Assembly: GCF_017591425.1 (NCBI RefSeq)
Contig: NW_024465751.1
Coordinates: forward strand, 7,812,001-7,876,000
DNA: 64,000 bases
DNA from: Ochotona curzoniae
Taxonomy: Eukaryota > Chordata > Mammalia > Lagomorpha > Ochotonidae
Direction: 5' to 3'
The notes under the pieces were generated by a model. It saw only the letters and a program-made list of their open reading frames with translations. It was not told where the DNA came from and made no database searches. A program made the position numbers and the translations under genes. Positions 44,130 to 55,502 of the stretch are shown here, piece after piece. Numbering within the stretch: position 1 is the stretch's first letter; each line of letters starts with the position of its first letter.

Positions 44130-44485
44130 TCTGCTGAGCACCTTGCAAGTATCTCAGATGCTTTTCCCCTTGACTCCTCCCTACACCCTCAAAACTTCCC
44201 TTGTTGTTCACTTGAGTAAATGGTGGCCCAGAGAGGTTCAGTGAGTTGCCTGAGGATACACAGATACTAAGAGGCAAAGCCAGGATCCAGAGTGAGGTGG
44301 TGGTGCCCCATAAACCCATTACAATGTGGTGCCTGAGGCCAGAAACCAGGCTGGAGTTGGCAGCAACTTGAGAGCCTGTCTTGCCTAATCTCCCAGCTTC
44401 AGGCTGAAGAAACAGGTGTTCTGAGAGGTCAGAGAAATCCTTTGTAGCAAACCTGAAAGCAAACCAGGGACTGAGCTGAGCACAT
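44130..44485 (-). repeat. Two adjacent reverse MIRs
   Basis: 44130-44330 has GAGCACCTTGCAAGTATCTC, GAGTAAATGGTGGCCCAGAG, AGGTTCAGTGAGTTGCCTGA and GGCAAAGCCAGGATCCAGAG. 44395-44485 repeats the theme with CTGAAGAAACAGGTGTTCTG and GCAAACCAGGGACTGAGC. The first is well preserved, the second weak. Confidence 0.68.
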
Positions 44486-44639
44486 TTTCTCCCATAGTGA
44501 TTGGAGTGGCTTGAGGAAATGAATGCACTGGGCCTCTAGGGCACTGACCCCTGATTCAGAGACCCCAGGACCAGAATCACCCTACATGTGAAGTGGAGCC
44601 TGGAATGGCTCCCTCAATCCTGGTAGATGTTCTTCCAGT

Positions 44640-44830
44640 CAATCACTCACCCAGCTGAACACCTACTGTGTGCCAGATCTTAGGGATGCAGATGAGAGCA
44701 GATGACCATGCCCTCCTGGCAAAGAAACGACCTACTACACAATGTGGGTAACACAGACTCAGGGAGGTGACTTGGCCAAGGCTACAATGGTGGCAGAGCT
44801 GGAGTAGGAATGCAAACCATGTTCCTCTAC
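44640..44830 (-). repeat. L2 end next to MIR-like piece
   Basis: CTGAACACCTACTGTGTGCC and AGATCTTAGGGATGCAGATG are the reverse L2 end. It passes into GACTCAGGGAGGTGACTTGG and CCAAGGCTACAATGGTGGCA, a reverse MIR core. Confidence 0.65.
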
Positions 44831-44951
44831 CCAGGGGGCCTTGGGGGCCGAGGAAAGAGGAACCCTGGCAATTAAGAAAGACAACCATAGCAGTTATTGT
44901 CTAACATGGCACACTCTGTAGAGTCAAAACGTTGTTCATAATGACCTTGAG

Positions 44952-45302
44952 AGAGACTGGATGCTGTGATGCGGTGTCACTGCTGGTGACACTGACATCT
45001 CAAAATCCCAGCTTGAGTGCCAGTTACTCCGCCTCCTATCCACTTTCCCACTAATGCACCTGAGATGCATTAGGTGATGACCCAAGTACTTGGGCCCCTG
45101 CCACCCATATGAGAGGCCAGGGCAGGGTCCTGGCTTCAACCTGGTAAAGACCTAGCTGTTGGGACCATTTGGGGGCATTGAACCAGCAAGTGGATGATAT
45201 CTCTTTCTCTCTCCTTTTCCCTCTCTCTCCTTTGCTCTATCCCCACCCTCACCCAGTCCCCTGTCTTTCCATCTTTCAAATAAAGAAATATTTTTAAAAA
45301 GA
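44952..45302 (+). repeat. C-type SINE, diverged
   Basis: GGATGCTGTGATGCGGTGTC head, CTCCGCCTCCTATCCACTTT, CACCTGAGATGCATTAGGTG, CAAGTACTTGGGCCCCTGCC, CCATTTGGGGGCATTGAACC, a C/T-rich tail with GTCTTTCCATCTTTCAAATA. Confidence 0.85.
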
Positions 45303-46484
45303 ATTGCATTCAGGCAACAGGCATAAACCAGGCTGCCCCAAACAAAATGGGAAACATGGTCACATGAACCCTGAGCCTGTGCTCTGCCCTCCTCCCCGAG
45401 CTGGTGCATCATCCCTGAAATCTGATGTGTTAACTGTCCATTTGACAGATTCACAAACTGAGGTTTGGGAGGGTAATCAAACCTGCTGAAGACCCTAACT
45501 CTGCAAGATACCTGCAAAAGACAATGAGGAGATGGGTCCTGGGTCTTTTGGAAAGAATGAGGCAGCAAGGTAAAGAATATAACTGGCCAGTCCACCCCAG
45601 AGATCGGGGAGAGGGTGCAACTTGCTCCCTGAGCTCTAGGATGGCTCATGGCTGTAAGGTGTGTTTAATATTACCATGTTAGGAAGAGGCCAAGGGCCAG
45701 CACAGCGCTGGGGGTGAGAGGAGAGGGAGACTTCCATAGCCTGGAAGACCTCCTATTCCCGGAGGGAGCTGCTGCATGGGGACTGCACTTCTTTGGCGTG
45801 CCCTCTCCGGGAAGGAGCCCATAGCTTCCTTCCTTTTTCATCTAAGCTGACTGGAAGACAGGCAACAGATACCCAGCAAGCAAAGCCCAATTAGATGGAT
45901 GGCCATGCTGGAGCTGGATGGAAGCAGGAGACACAGAGCAAGGAGGCCTGCAGGCTAAGCCGGGCAGGCCCAGGCAGACCCACCAGCCGTGCACGGGCCA
46001 GGCAGCCCAGCATCCTCCCTGAGGCCTCTGTGCGGACCGTGCATTGCTGGGGCTCAGGGTGCACTGTTCCCCCACATCCCGCCCCTCCCAGTCCTTTGCT
46101 TTCTAACAGGAAGTCCCTTCCTCTTTCTGTGTTTCCCCCTTGGCCTGCACCAAGTTCTCAGCAGCACAGAGCTTGGGGTGACTTTCAGGAACCTGCCATT
46201 GTGAAAAACCCAAGCCACTCCTAACCAGCTGTCCCTCACCACTTAGGGGAGAGATCCTCTGACTCCTCAGGCAGTGAGGGAGAACCCAGGATTGTGGTGG
46301 TCCTCTCCAGGCTCATTCTCACAAACACCTGAGACGCCCTGGGCTGGGGTGAGGCTGAGAGGACAGCCCCCAAGCACCTGCTGCAAAGAGGATACTCAGC
46401 AATGACAACTTCCAGGCATCCCCCTGTGGCTGTTCTTATGAGTCAGCTTTCTAGCTGCATTGTCGACAAAATCAGTCCTTCGTG
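45303..46484. other. Non-coding stretch
   Basis: About 1.2 kb of moderately GC-rich single-copy-looking DNA. Overlapping frames on both strands at 45842-46242 show no domain. Confidence 0.4.
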
Positions 46485-46590
46485 CCTATTTATAGATCAT
46501 TATTTTAAAAAGCAGAGCTCAGAGAGATGCAGTGAGCTGCCCAATACCACACAGCAGGAGGTCAACAGAGCAGAGATTTCTGGCTCTTGT
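46485..46590 (-). repeat. MIR fragment
   Basis: TTTAAAAAGCAGAGCTCAGA, GAGATGCAGTGAGCTGCCCA and ATACCACACAGCAGGAGG are reverse MIR. Confidence 0.68.
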
Positions 46591-48299
46591 TGCTGTAGCC
46601 AAGAGGTCTGTGTAGGCCTTCCCGGCTGTCCTCAGCACCCTCCCTGGCTCTGTGTCCTCACGGGCAGGGTCCTCTGAGGATGGCCACGGGGTAACTTGTA
46701 GTTGTCAGATGTCACACTGCTGCCCAGCCTGTCCCCCTCTCCACACGGAGCTACCCCTGGTACACAGGAAACCCACCTGTATCCCGACTATGGGATCCTC
46801 ATTTCTCTCCCCCCTCAACCCCCTCACTTTCAGGTAAGCAGGTTTGGGAGTCAGGACCCAACCTGGACTGGAAGGAATCAGAGAAGGCTTCCTGGAAAAG
46901 TCCCATTAGCCCCAAGATCTTGGGAGTGAGCCAAGCTGAGGTGGGAGGATATTTCATTAGAAGAAACAACCCTTGGGCGGGGCAGAGGAAGTCCCCGTGT
47001 CACGGGTGGGTGGACAGTGGGCTTGAGGGAAGGGGGAGGAGCTGGGGGTCAACTCTGAGGGTTTCCAGAAGCTGGCAGGCCTGTGCCATGGCAATTTCTG
47101 AGGATGCTCACAACAGGAGGCAGACAGGAGCTTTCTCACAGTCACCGTGGCACACATCTTGGCAGAAGTGGCTGTGGATCTGGGCAGGGCTGGCTCTATG
47201 CCCAGGGAACACATGGTCACACAGGGAACACATGGTCACACAGGTAGCCACAGCTGGTTATCATGATCAACTGTTGGGTCCAGACTGGGCACGCACTCAG
47301 CTCACACTGCCCACAGCCTCCACCATAAGACACCTGGGAGGAGAGAGTCCAGAACTGGAGGCTGGTGCAGTGAGCAGTGAGTCTGGAGGGGGCATGAGGG
47401 AGAGTCAGGTGTGAGACAGGGGAGGGCAGGGGAGTGCTGGGAAGGCACGGCCAGAGGTCAGCCTGGGGGTAGAAGGAGCATGCCCCTCCCTCAACCCCAG
47501 CTCACTGCTACCCCGGATACTTCTCATTTTGGTTCTCACTATCTTCTACCTCTGTCTTCTTCCTTGAATAAGGACATTTGCCTCCCAGGTGGCGGCCCAG
47601 TCTCCAGGAACTCCCCCTCTCCACTCCACACTGGGACTGGGGCTGGCTCTGCAAAGCTCAGCTCTGATCCGCTCATACTCTTGCTCTAAACCCCACCCAA
47701 CCCCAGGACTCCCTGTGCCCACTGACCTTATCTTCTGATGCCCACCTGATGTCCAAGCCTTGCCACTCCTGCTGCCCTCCTCCAGTACCACAGCCCTCAC
47801 AGCACACACTTTAATTGTTTATCCAAAGTACATTTCACCATCATCTCAACAGGTCCCAATTACATTTGATAACTTAGCCTCTTCCACATACCTGCTTCCT
47901 GGGCACACTCAACTTGCCAATAGCAATAGATCAACTTCAGACCCTGGAGACATGCAGAGAAAACTTGAATGGGAACTTCTAGAGAAGACATCTCAGCTGA
48001 TAACTAAACTTTGCTGTGAAGACACAGTGCCTCACCCTCAGTAAGACACTGTCCCATAGCACCAGCAGCATTACTGTGGCCTGGAGGGGACACGGCCAAG
48101 GCACAGCCCGTGAGTTCAGAGCAGCAGAGTCAGATCCCAGTAAAAAGTGTGCAGCCCCCTAACAGGCCAAACTGTGGGGTGCCCACCTTCAGGTTCCGAT
48201 CTGCCGTAAAGTGAGTAGATGTTCCCTTGAGCTCATAACCGTGGGAATCCTGACCCAATGCTTGGCTCCAACCTCAGGTTCCAGGTGCAGGCCAAACTT
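46591..48299. other. Non-coding stretch
   Basis: About 1.7 kb, GC-rich, no exon recognised. The region near 46850-46990 has a faint reverse-L2 flavour (AGAAGGCTTCCTGGAAAAG). The longest frame (46920-47414, plus, 164 codons) crosses the small duplication at 47203 and has no domain. Confidence 0.35.
47203..47241 (+). repeat. 19-bp tandem duplication
   Basis: CAGGGAACACATGGTCACA occurs twice in direct tandem, identical, and is followed by the first four bases of a third copy. Confidence 0.92.
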
Positions 48300-48400
48300 T
48301 TCCACCTTTGTGCTTCTCTTTGCACAACTCCCTCTGCCCATCCCATCCCTGGAATCTTGTCCTATCCTCAGGATCAACTCAGATGTTCCCCGAATCGAGT
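48300..48400 (+). repeat. L2 fragment
   Basis: GCTTCTCTTTGCACAACTCC, CTCTGCCCATCCCATCCC, TGGAATCTTGTCCTATCCTC and GGATCAACTCAGATGTTCCC match the L2 'gttccctctgcctggaacgctcttccc ... ctcaaatgtcacc' stretch. Confidence 0.55.
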
Positions 48401-48764
48401 CCTCCCATGGACCCCCGGAACACAGCAGCATGTCGCTCCCCTGCTCAGGGTTTGCAGCTTTCACCTAGTTGCTGGCTACTTCATCCCACCCAGCAGTGTC
48501 TCTGGAACTACCTCCAGGGCCTGCCATTGCCCGCAGCCTTCCAGAGTGGACAGTCCCTGCTGCATTTACACCAGGAGCCCTCCGAGCACCCTTTGAGGTA
48601 TTCACCTGCCACTGGGTCAGCCAGTATACCCACTGCCTTCCTCTTCTATGGCTGCCAGTTACCCCAAGCCCAGTGGCTCAGGACTATGCAGACATTGTGA
48701 CATTCTTGATTTCCCTGTGCTGAAATCATAGCTCAGCAAAATGTTATTACTAAAGGCTTCACGG
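48401..48764. other. Non-coding stretch
   Basis: Nothing recognised. Confidence 0.4.
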
Positions 48765-48995
48765 GAGAATCAGTTTCCTTGTCTTTTCCAAGTTTCTAGA
48801 GGCCACCTGCATATTTTGGCTCCCACTTGCTTCCCCCAGCAGTGTAATCAGCAATCGCATCAGCCCAGCACTTGCGTCCCGCACTGGGGCGCTCTGACTC
48901 AGACCCTCCTGCCCTCTCATAAAACCTTGGAGATTACATTGGGCCACCCGGATGATCCAGGCCACTCTCCTCCTAAAATAATTAACTTGAGGGAG
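48765..48995 (-). mobile_element. MLT1-like MaLR LTR fragment
   Basis: Reverse MLT1-type LTR: CAGTTTCCTTGTCTTTTCCA, GTTTCTAGAGGCCACCTGCA, then GAGATTACATTGGGCCACCC, GGATGATCCAGGCCACTCTC and AAATAATTAACTTGAGGGAG. The central part is diverged. Confidence 0.65.
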
Positions 48996-49093
48996 ACTGC
49001 AACAATCAGTGTGTGTAGGCTGATATGGGTGAAAGACTGAGCCGCACTGGCAGGCACGCACAGGCTGACACACAGGAGTCAGGTCTGGGTTGT

Positions 49094-49438
49094 CTCAGGT
49101 GAGATTTTCTTTAAATTAATTTATTTAAAGATTTCTTTCTTTTTATTGGAAAGTCAGATTTACAGAGAGAAGAGATACAGAGAGAAAGATCTCCCATCTG
49201 CTGGTTCGCTCCCCAAGTGGCCGAAACGACCAATCCAAAGCTGAGAGCCTCTTCTTGATCTCCCACATGGGTGCAGGGTCCCAAGGCTTTGGGCCGTCCT
49301 CGACTGCTTTCCCAGGGAGGGAGCTGGATGGGAAGTGAAGCAGCAGAGATACAAACTGACACCCATGTGGGATACTGGCACATGCAAGGTGAGGCTTTAG
49401 CCACTAAGCTATCATGCCAGGTCCCTCAGGTGAGATTT
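49094..49438 (-). repeat. C-type SINE with target duplication
   Basis: Minus-strand full-length copy at about 49109-49424: TTTATTTAAAGATTTCTTTC tail, GCTCCCCAAGTGGCCGAAAC, CTCCCACATGGGTGCAGGGT, GGGCCGTCCTCGACTGCTTT, CCACTAAGCTATCATGCCAG head. CTCAGGTGAGATTT is repeated exactly at 49094-49107 and 49425-49438. The piece that should read 'ccacaagcaggg' is shortened. Confidence 0.93.
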
Positions 49439-50605
49439 CTTTGGGGATCCACCCCAACTGGACCACTGGATCTGTAGTCCAACCTTGAAATGTGTAGCAT
49501 ACTCAGATACACCAGGGAATATAACAGCCAGCTCCTGAGACCTGCAGAGGACATCTAGTACCCTGTCAGAGGATGAATGACAGAACAAATTGGACAACTC
49601 TCTGAGCCATACTTTGACAGCAAGTATCTGTTCAAGTGGGTATTCTAAGGGGGACAATGGCAGCCAATGGACCTTGGAAAGATTTCCTCAACCGTGGAGC
49701 GAAAAAAAAAAAAGCCAACAGCATCTCAGAACTATCAAGACCTCTTAAGAAATACCCTCAGAAAAGGCTCCATGTAGGGTCCAGGATGACAGTAAGTGGG
49801 CATCTCCCATGCCCAGATACTAATGTTGTTAGGCTGCTGGGAGCAGACCTCTCCCCTTCTCACACTCCCTCCTCTAGACATAGGAAGAAAAAAAATTGGA
49901 AGTAACTGTCTCATCTTCCTTCCCCCAGCCTAATCAGTGGTCCACATGGGCATACATCCTACTCAACTATGTACACAACATCAAAAATAAAATAAATTAT
50001 TAAAAAGTAAAACACTATAATTATCCCTTGTGTTGCCGTGAGAGGTAGCGTAGTCACAGGTCCCAGTGCTTAGGACATGAGGCAGCCGCGTGGCATTATT
50101 GCGCCTAAGCTATCCATGTCAGGCCTGAGTGAAATCATCACAAAATTCATTAGGAGGACAACAGTGTCTCCAAGATTAGGACAGGAATCTCCCAGTCCAT
50201 CCAAGTGCCTGAATATTGCAACACCAATTTCCAGTTTGGCTTTTCTCATTATTTAGCCATGCAGAGCTGAGTTATCTGGGGTCATAAAAGATTTGGACTT
50301 AGAATGGGGACAAATAAAGCTAAGGCCTGCTTACAGGATACATGGAACATAGAAAACTGACTCCCAGACTAAAGCCATTACAGGCATCAGCTCCAGGATT
50401 GGGCTTAGCACCAAGGGTGGGTCCCAGTGGCCCCCAGGAGAAGAAAGGGGAAAGAAATTGAGGCTGAACACTCAGCGTGGGGAACAAGGACCGTGATGTT
50501 CAAAGCTGATCCGTTCTGTGTCCCATGCTTGAGAAGCCCATTTTTTGTGACCAAATAAATCAGTTAGCCATGAGTGTGAGTGGTAGTAACACATTGGTCT
50601 ACGTT
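49439..50605. other. Non-coding stretch
   Basis: About 1.15 kb with an A12 run at 49703-49714 and AT-rich DNA at 49978-50025. No exon or clear repeat. Confidence 0.4.
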
Positions 50606-50868
50606 TTCTAAGATTTGTTTGTTTATTTCTTTGAAAGGCTCAGTGACAAAGAGTTAGAGAGACAGACAGAGAGATCTTCCATCTGGTGGCTAACACTTCC
50701 CAAATGGCCTCAACAGCCAGATCTGGGCCAAAGCCAGAAGCCAGGAATTCCATTCCGTCTCCCACAGGGGTGACAGGGGCCATCCTCCATCGTCTTCGCA
50801 GGCGCATTACGAACAGAAAGCTGCACTGGAGCTGGATCCGAAGTGGAGCACGCGGGACTCCAGCTGGG
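50606..50868 (-). repeat. C-type SINE, head missing
   Basis: TAAGATTTGTTTGTTTATTT tail, GAGATCTTCCATCTGGTGGC, CAAATGGCCTCAACAGCCAG, CCGTCTCCCACAGGGGTGAC, CACTGGAGCTGGATCCGAAG and GAGCACGCGGGACTCCAG. It ends there, so the tRNA-like head is absent. Confidence 0.82.
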
Positions 50869-51514
50869 AGTTCTTTTATTTCTACATTCAAAGTTTTCTG
50901 GCACACAAGAACTTCACCCCGTAGAAGCAATGGCATGTGGTCAAAATGCAAGCACCACGGCAGGGTGCGGGAAACACCATCCCCCACTGCCTAGGAAGGT
51001 GAGCCTGGTGGCAAAGCCACCCACGACGACCCTGGTCAGACCTGATGCCTGGTACCCGCCGTGGTAGGCAGAGCCCTACACAGGCCTGTGAACTTCTCCA
51101 AAGCCACGCCCAGAGCAGCCTGGCCCACACACACAGCCAACATCTTACGAAGGGTCAGCTCACCTGCATATCCCTGAAAGAGACAGTGAGAGACAAAGAT
51201 TGAGAAAAAGAGTAAATAATTTTACAAAGTGTAAAGACGGTTATAATCAAAATAATCAAAGCAGAATGCATTACCTCTGATTCCCCTTTGAAGCTATTTC
51301 ACAAACTGAATTCCATTCCTTTGACCAACTTTCCCAATCCGCACATATTTACCTTGCAGGGGGAGGCCAGAGACATGCTCAGAGCCCCACCCCTGTGCAT
51401 TAGCACAAACCCCTTGAAGCCACCTCTGGGTCCCCGGCGCAGCCACACGCCCCTCCTGCAGAACCTGAGCTGAAATGCTCATGAGCTTCTCCTCAGCAGC
51501 CACAAGACTCCCGC
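50869..51514. other. Non-coding stretch
   Basis: Slightly CpG-richer at 50950-51070 than its neighbours but far below island density. No element recognised. Confidence 0.35.
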
Positions 51515-51612
51515 TGCACAGATGAGGAAACTGAGACTCTGAAAAAGCTTAGAAACTCTCCCGAGGTTCCCAAGCGGCCGGGCTGGGGTTGGACCGCAGG
51601 CCAATCCCTCTG
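51515..51612 (-). repeat. MIR core
   Basis: CAGATGAGGAAACTGAGACT, CTGAAAAAGCTTAGAAACTC and GCCGGGCTGGGGTTGGACCG are a well-preserved reverse MIR. Confidence 0.75.
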
Positions 51613-51775
51613 CAAGCTGAGGACACTGCCCACTACAGGAACAGTTCTCCAACTTCATGTGTCGGGAGCTGGTCACGTTCTTACGGATTACAGAAGCTTT
51701 CATCTTTGTGGACTATCCCCGGTACTATTTGATAGTCACTGCATCAGAAATAAAAAATAAAACATTTTGAGTCTC

Positions 51776-52112
51776 GGGGCCCATGTTGTGGTGCAGCATG
51801 TTGAACCACCAGCTGCAGTGTCGGCATCCCCTATGGGTGCCAGCTTGAGTCCTGGCTCTTTCACTTCCCATGCAGATCCCTGTTAATTCTAAGATGGCAG
51901 AGATGGTTCTGCCACCCAGATGGGACACTTGGCCCTTGACTCCTGGCTTTGACTCAGCCTAGACAGATGTTGAGGCCACTTAGGGAAAGAACCAGTGGAT
52001 GGGAGACTGATCCATTTCTCTCTCTCTCTCCCCTCTGTGTCTCTCGCTTTCTCTTTCTCTCTCTCCCTCTAACTCTGAATTTCAAATGAAGAAATCTTTA
52101 AAAATAATGAAT
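51776..52112 (+). repeat. C-type SINE, full length
   Basis: GGGGCCCATGTTGTGGTGCA head, GTTGAACCACCAGCTGCAGT, GTCGGCATCCCCTATGGGTG, ACTTCCCATGCAGATCCCTG, a TC-rich run, and TGAATTTCAAATGAAGAAAT tail. Confidence 0.9.
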
Positions 52113-52975
52113 AAAATTGTTGTCATTTCACTTCAAGTGGCGTTGACACGCCCATTCTACCTAGCCAGGAACGGCATCTGTGCGGGAAGAACAGCCCTAC
52201 TTAGTAAAACAAAGCATAAGTGAGTGAGGAGGATGACGCCGCTCTCCCTCTGCAGGTCTGCTGAATGCTGGGCTTAAGAGAAGACAAGTGGACTTTTGCA
52301 TCTGCTTCCGTGTTCAGTGTTTTGCAATATGTCGTTTGGCTTTAAGTCCGTGCAGGCCTCATACGTTAAGCTCTCCTAGATCCTCTGAGAACTTTTGAGC
52401 CAGATTTTGAAAACTGTGTTATCTCATATTACCTCATGTCTGATGCCCCAAACCAAAGTTCCTAAAACTGGGCTTGCACAAACATGAGGCTTCATGTGTT
52501 TGCTGAAGGAATGAGCGTGTAAGTCCAGAGCAAAATTTAGTAAGGGCAAACAAACGCCAAGTCTTAAGTCTAAAGGCATGGGCAGACTCTCTGCATGGGT
52601 TTCAGTTATGCAGGGACCTCCTTGCTGGAAAGGAACAGTCAGCAGAGCCTTCCAGCACAGGCCATCAGGAATGGTTGTGCAGGTTGTGGACTCTGCAAGA
52701 AAATTTAACATGGTGAAGAATGGCTGGAATCTGCTCTGGGTGTTTCGAGCCTGTGTCCTGGAATGGGGCTGAAGAAGACGGTAGTTTCCTAATTTGCTCA
52801 GTACTGTTGGGCATACCAGCAGTCACCAGGCCTTACGTTGTTAAGTGTGAGTTCTCTACATTGTGTCTAGGTGTGACGAGGGACCAGAAAGCCCTAAATT
52901 CTTGGTGAGGGCAGGGATGCAGAGACTGGCCACATAGCCTCCATCTGTCTTGTACAGCCTGGGCCTATTCATGGG
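52113..52975. other. Non-coding stretch
   Basis: About 0.85 kb, no repeat recognised. A 95-codon minus frame at 52424-52711 may be chance or part of the same unidentified unit as the frames upstream on that strand. Confidence 0.35.
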
Positions 52976-53948
52976 TCAAGTGCAAACCCAGACAGTGGCC
53001 GCAGGCAGCGCTGTGGAGTGATACCTGCTGGCCATACCAGAGTCAGAGTGGGCCCTGCAAAAGGCAGCAAAGAAACAGGCAACAGACTGGCCATTCTTCA
53101 GATCATTGCACTTGTTCCTACCCCAGAGTATTTTGTCCTCCAGAAGATACTTGCCAACATTTGAGGATATGTTTGCCACCTGACTGGCTGCAATGACCTT
53201 GCAGACAAGCAGTCCACTGGCATTTAGCAGGTAGAGGCAAGAGGTGCTGCTAAGTGCCCCCACCAGAGTAGAACTGCATCCAGTGGAGAAAGGGAACAGC
53301 ACTGAAGCTGAGCAATCACAGGGCAACATCGGGTACAACTTCTAAGCTCAGAAAGCTAGGTAAAGTCCCAGCATTGCACTTTCTGATTGCTTTTTTTTTA
53401 ATATTGGTTTATTCATTTATTTAAAACACAGGGTGACAGAGAAAAAAAACAGAGGGTGAGGGAAAGAGAGAGATATCTTACATCCACTGGTTCACTTTCC
53501 AAAGGTCCGCCACAGCCTGCTGGGGTGCAAGCCAAACCTGGAGCCACAAGCTCCATCCAGGTTTTCCACAATGATGAACTTCAGTCATTACACGTGGGTA
53601 GCAAGGGGCCCAGGCATCTGGGCCATCTTCTGCTCCTTCACAGGGTCATTAGCAGGAAACTGGGTTTGAGGTGCAGCAGTTGGAGCAGTTGGGTCTCAAA
53701 TCATCATTCTGATATGGGATGGTGGCATAAAAAAGCAGTGGTGCACTCCACTATGCCGTCACACTGTCCTGTGCCATTATCTGGTCCCATAACACTGTGG
53801 CTTTGTCCTGTGAAGCAGAGCAAAGAGCACCCATCTTGAAAGGTGGCTCAAAAAGCCACCTGAATGAGCTGGTGGTGGCAACGATGGTGACCACAGCCCT
53901 GCCTCCCATGTCCACCTGGTACTCAGCCAGCTGTCCAACGAGGGACAT
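52976..53948 (-). other. Unidentified open frames split by a SINE
   Basis: Two minus-strand frames sit either side of a SINE: 53751-53948 (65 codons, starting MSLVGQLAEYQVDMGG) and 52976-53338 (120 codons, with LLNASGLLVCKVIAASQVAN). Both read more evenly than typical chance frames here, and the SINE at 53391-53765 separates them. This is what a decayed retrocopy interrupted by a later insertion would look like. I cannot match either part to a known protein, see no A tail, and chance is a real alternative. Confidence 0.15.
53391..53765 (-). repeat. C-type SINE, diverged
   Basis: Minus-strand copy: TTAATATTGGTTTATTCATT tail, ACATCCACTGGTTCACTTTC, AAGCTCCATCCAGGTTTTCC, GCCCAGGCATCTGGGCCATC, TTCTGATATGGGATGGTGGC and a CCACTATGCCGTCACACTGT head. 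It is longer than usual because of small insertions. Confidence 0.82.
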
Positions 53949-54020
53949 CAGCCTCTACTTCCTTCACAGGAATTTCTCAGCCCAGAAACCAACAAATGAA
54001 GGATGGGACATGCAACATAA

Positions 54021-54373
54021 GAAAGTGTATGAGAGCCCAGCATGGTAGCCTAGTGGCTAAAATCCTCATCTTGCCTGAGTCAGGATCCTATATGGGCACT
54101 GGGTCCTGCCCCAGCTGCTCCGTTTCCCATACAACCCCCTGCTTGTGTCTCAAGAGCTTGGCTGAGGATGGCCAAAATCTTGGAACCCCGTACCACCTAG
54201 GAGACCCAAAAGAAGCTCGTGGCTTCTCGCTTTGGATCAACTTAGCTCTGGCTCTTTTGGCCACTTGAAAAGTGAGTCAGTGGATGGAAGATCTTTTTCT
54301 CTGTATCTCCTTCTGTGTATCTGCCTTTTCAATAAAAATAAATAAATCTTTGAAAAAAAAAGGAAAGTTTATG
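54021..54373 (+). repeat. C-type SINE with target duplication
   Basis: Element at about 54032-54362: AGCCCAGCATGGTAGCCTAG head, CAGGATCCTATATGGGCACT, GTTTCCCATACAACCCCCTG, GCTGAGGATGGCCAAAATCT, GTGGATGGAAGATCTTTTTC and TTTTCAATAAAAATAAATAA tail. GAAAGTGTATG (54021-54031) and GAAAGTTTATG (54363-54373) flank it with one mismatch. Confidence 0.92.
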
Positions 54374-54924
54374 GGTGGAGAGAAGGGTTTTTCTTTTTTC
54401 CTATACAAAGAAATGTTTTGTGATGTTTGGTGATATTCTTCCCATCAAAAGGCGAAAGAGGGGAGAAGGAGTGAATGCAGCTCATTTTGGAAAGACTGTG
54501 TAATTAGGAACCCAGGGCCCCGCACCTCAGTCCCTAAACATAAACCTCATTGCCACACACCCAATTGTTCGCTAAAGCATGATTGTTATTTTTTTTTTTA
54601 AAAAACACACACTTAAATAGCAGACTTGTAACTGTTACTAAAGGATTACTGTGACAATATGGGGGAAGTGGTGGGAGAGGAAACGGGGAGGGGGAAGGAA
54701 GGAGGAACCCCTCTATCTGCAAAACTGAATCATGGCAAATAATAATAGTAATTTTTTTAAAGAAAGACAAAGGAAAAGCAGGAGCCGGGTCTTCAAGTAA
54801 AATGAGTAACACCTCCTTGGTTTGCTGTGAGCACCTGAGGTTTCCTGCTTTGTGAGTCTTGACCCAAGTCCCTTCTAGATGCTGATGGGTAGCAGGTGTG
54901 TGTGGTAGGTGGGGAGAAATCAAA
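54374..54924. other. Non-coding stretch
   Basis: T- and A-runs near 54590-54610 and 54750. No element recognised. Confidence 0.4.
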
Positions 54925-55100
54925 GGCGGCCTCCTGGAGGAAGTGAGCTTCGGGGCACGCTTCAGGAAGCAGGGATCTACAGGGAAGAGGTAGGCCTGGT
55001 GGGGCTCAGGTGCAAGAGCCGGGCGAGAGCAGCCCAGGGAGGCTGCGGAGCAAGGCCGCAGGTTGCTCAGGCTCCAGAAGGGCAGTGGGCAGTGGGATGA
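54925..55100 (-). repeat. L2-like fragment
   Basis: GGCCTCCTGGAGGAAGTGAG, CTTCAGGAAGCAGGGATC and GGGAAGAGGTAGGCCTGG resemble the reverse L2 'cttcctggaggaggtgac ... ctgaaggatgag' stretch; the right half is CG-rich and less certain. Confidence 0.4.
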
Positions 55101-55202
55101 ATCAGCAGCAGACCATGAAGGGATGCGAAGGCATGCAGCTGTGGCCTCGGCCACTCCAGGCCTCCTGCTGAGAAGCTAGCGGTCCTCTCAGGCCCAGTCC
55201 CT

Positions 55203-55502
55203 TTTTAAGAATTTTTTTATTATTATTATTTTCTTGTAAAGCAGTGATGGGGCAGAAGAGGGCTGGTATATTCCATCTACTGATTAACTCCCCAGATGGT
55301 TACACATGGCTGGGCCAAACCGAAATCAGGAACTAGGAACTCCTGGGTATCCCATGTGGGTGCAGGGGCATAAGGACTTGGGTCATCTGCAGCTCTTTCC
55401 CAGGTGCCTCAGCCAGGAACCGGATTGGAAGTCAAGAAGACCATATGGAATGCTGGCGTTGCAGACAGAAGTTTAACCTGTTCTGCCACAACATTAGTCT
55501 CA
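55203..55502 (-). repeat. C-type SINE, diverged
   Basis: TTTTTATTATTATTATTTTC tail, TTCCATCTACTGATTAACTC, CCAGATGGTTACACATGGCT, ATCCCATGTGGGTGCAGGGG, AACCGGATTGGAAGTCAAG and CCTGTTCTGCCACAACATTA head. Confidence 0.82.

Noticed and set aside
46920..47414. 164-codon plus frame
   Set aside because: GC-rich sequence with few stop codons by chance; it crosses a small tandem duplication and has no recognisable features.
47578..47600. CTCF-like site near CCCAGGTGGCGGCC
   Set aside because: The right half fits, but the first C-rich positions mismatch the consensus; too weak to annotate.
54534..55154. Longest open frame (206 codons, minus strand)
   Set aside because: It runs through A/T homopolymers, a G/A-rich tract and an L2-like piece, has low-complexity Pro/Ser/Lys stretches and no domain; best explained by chance.
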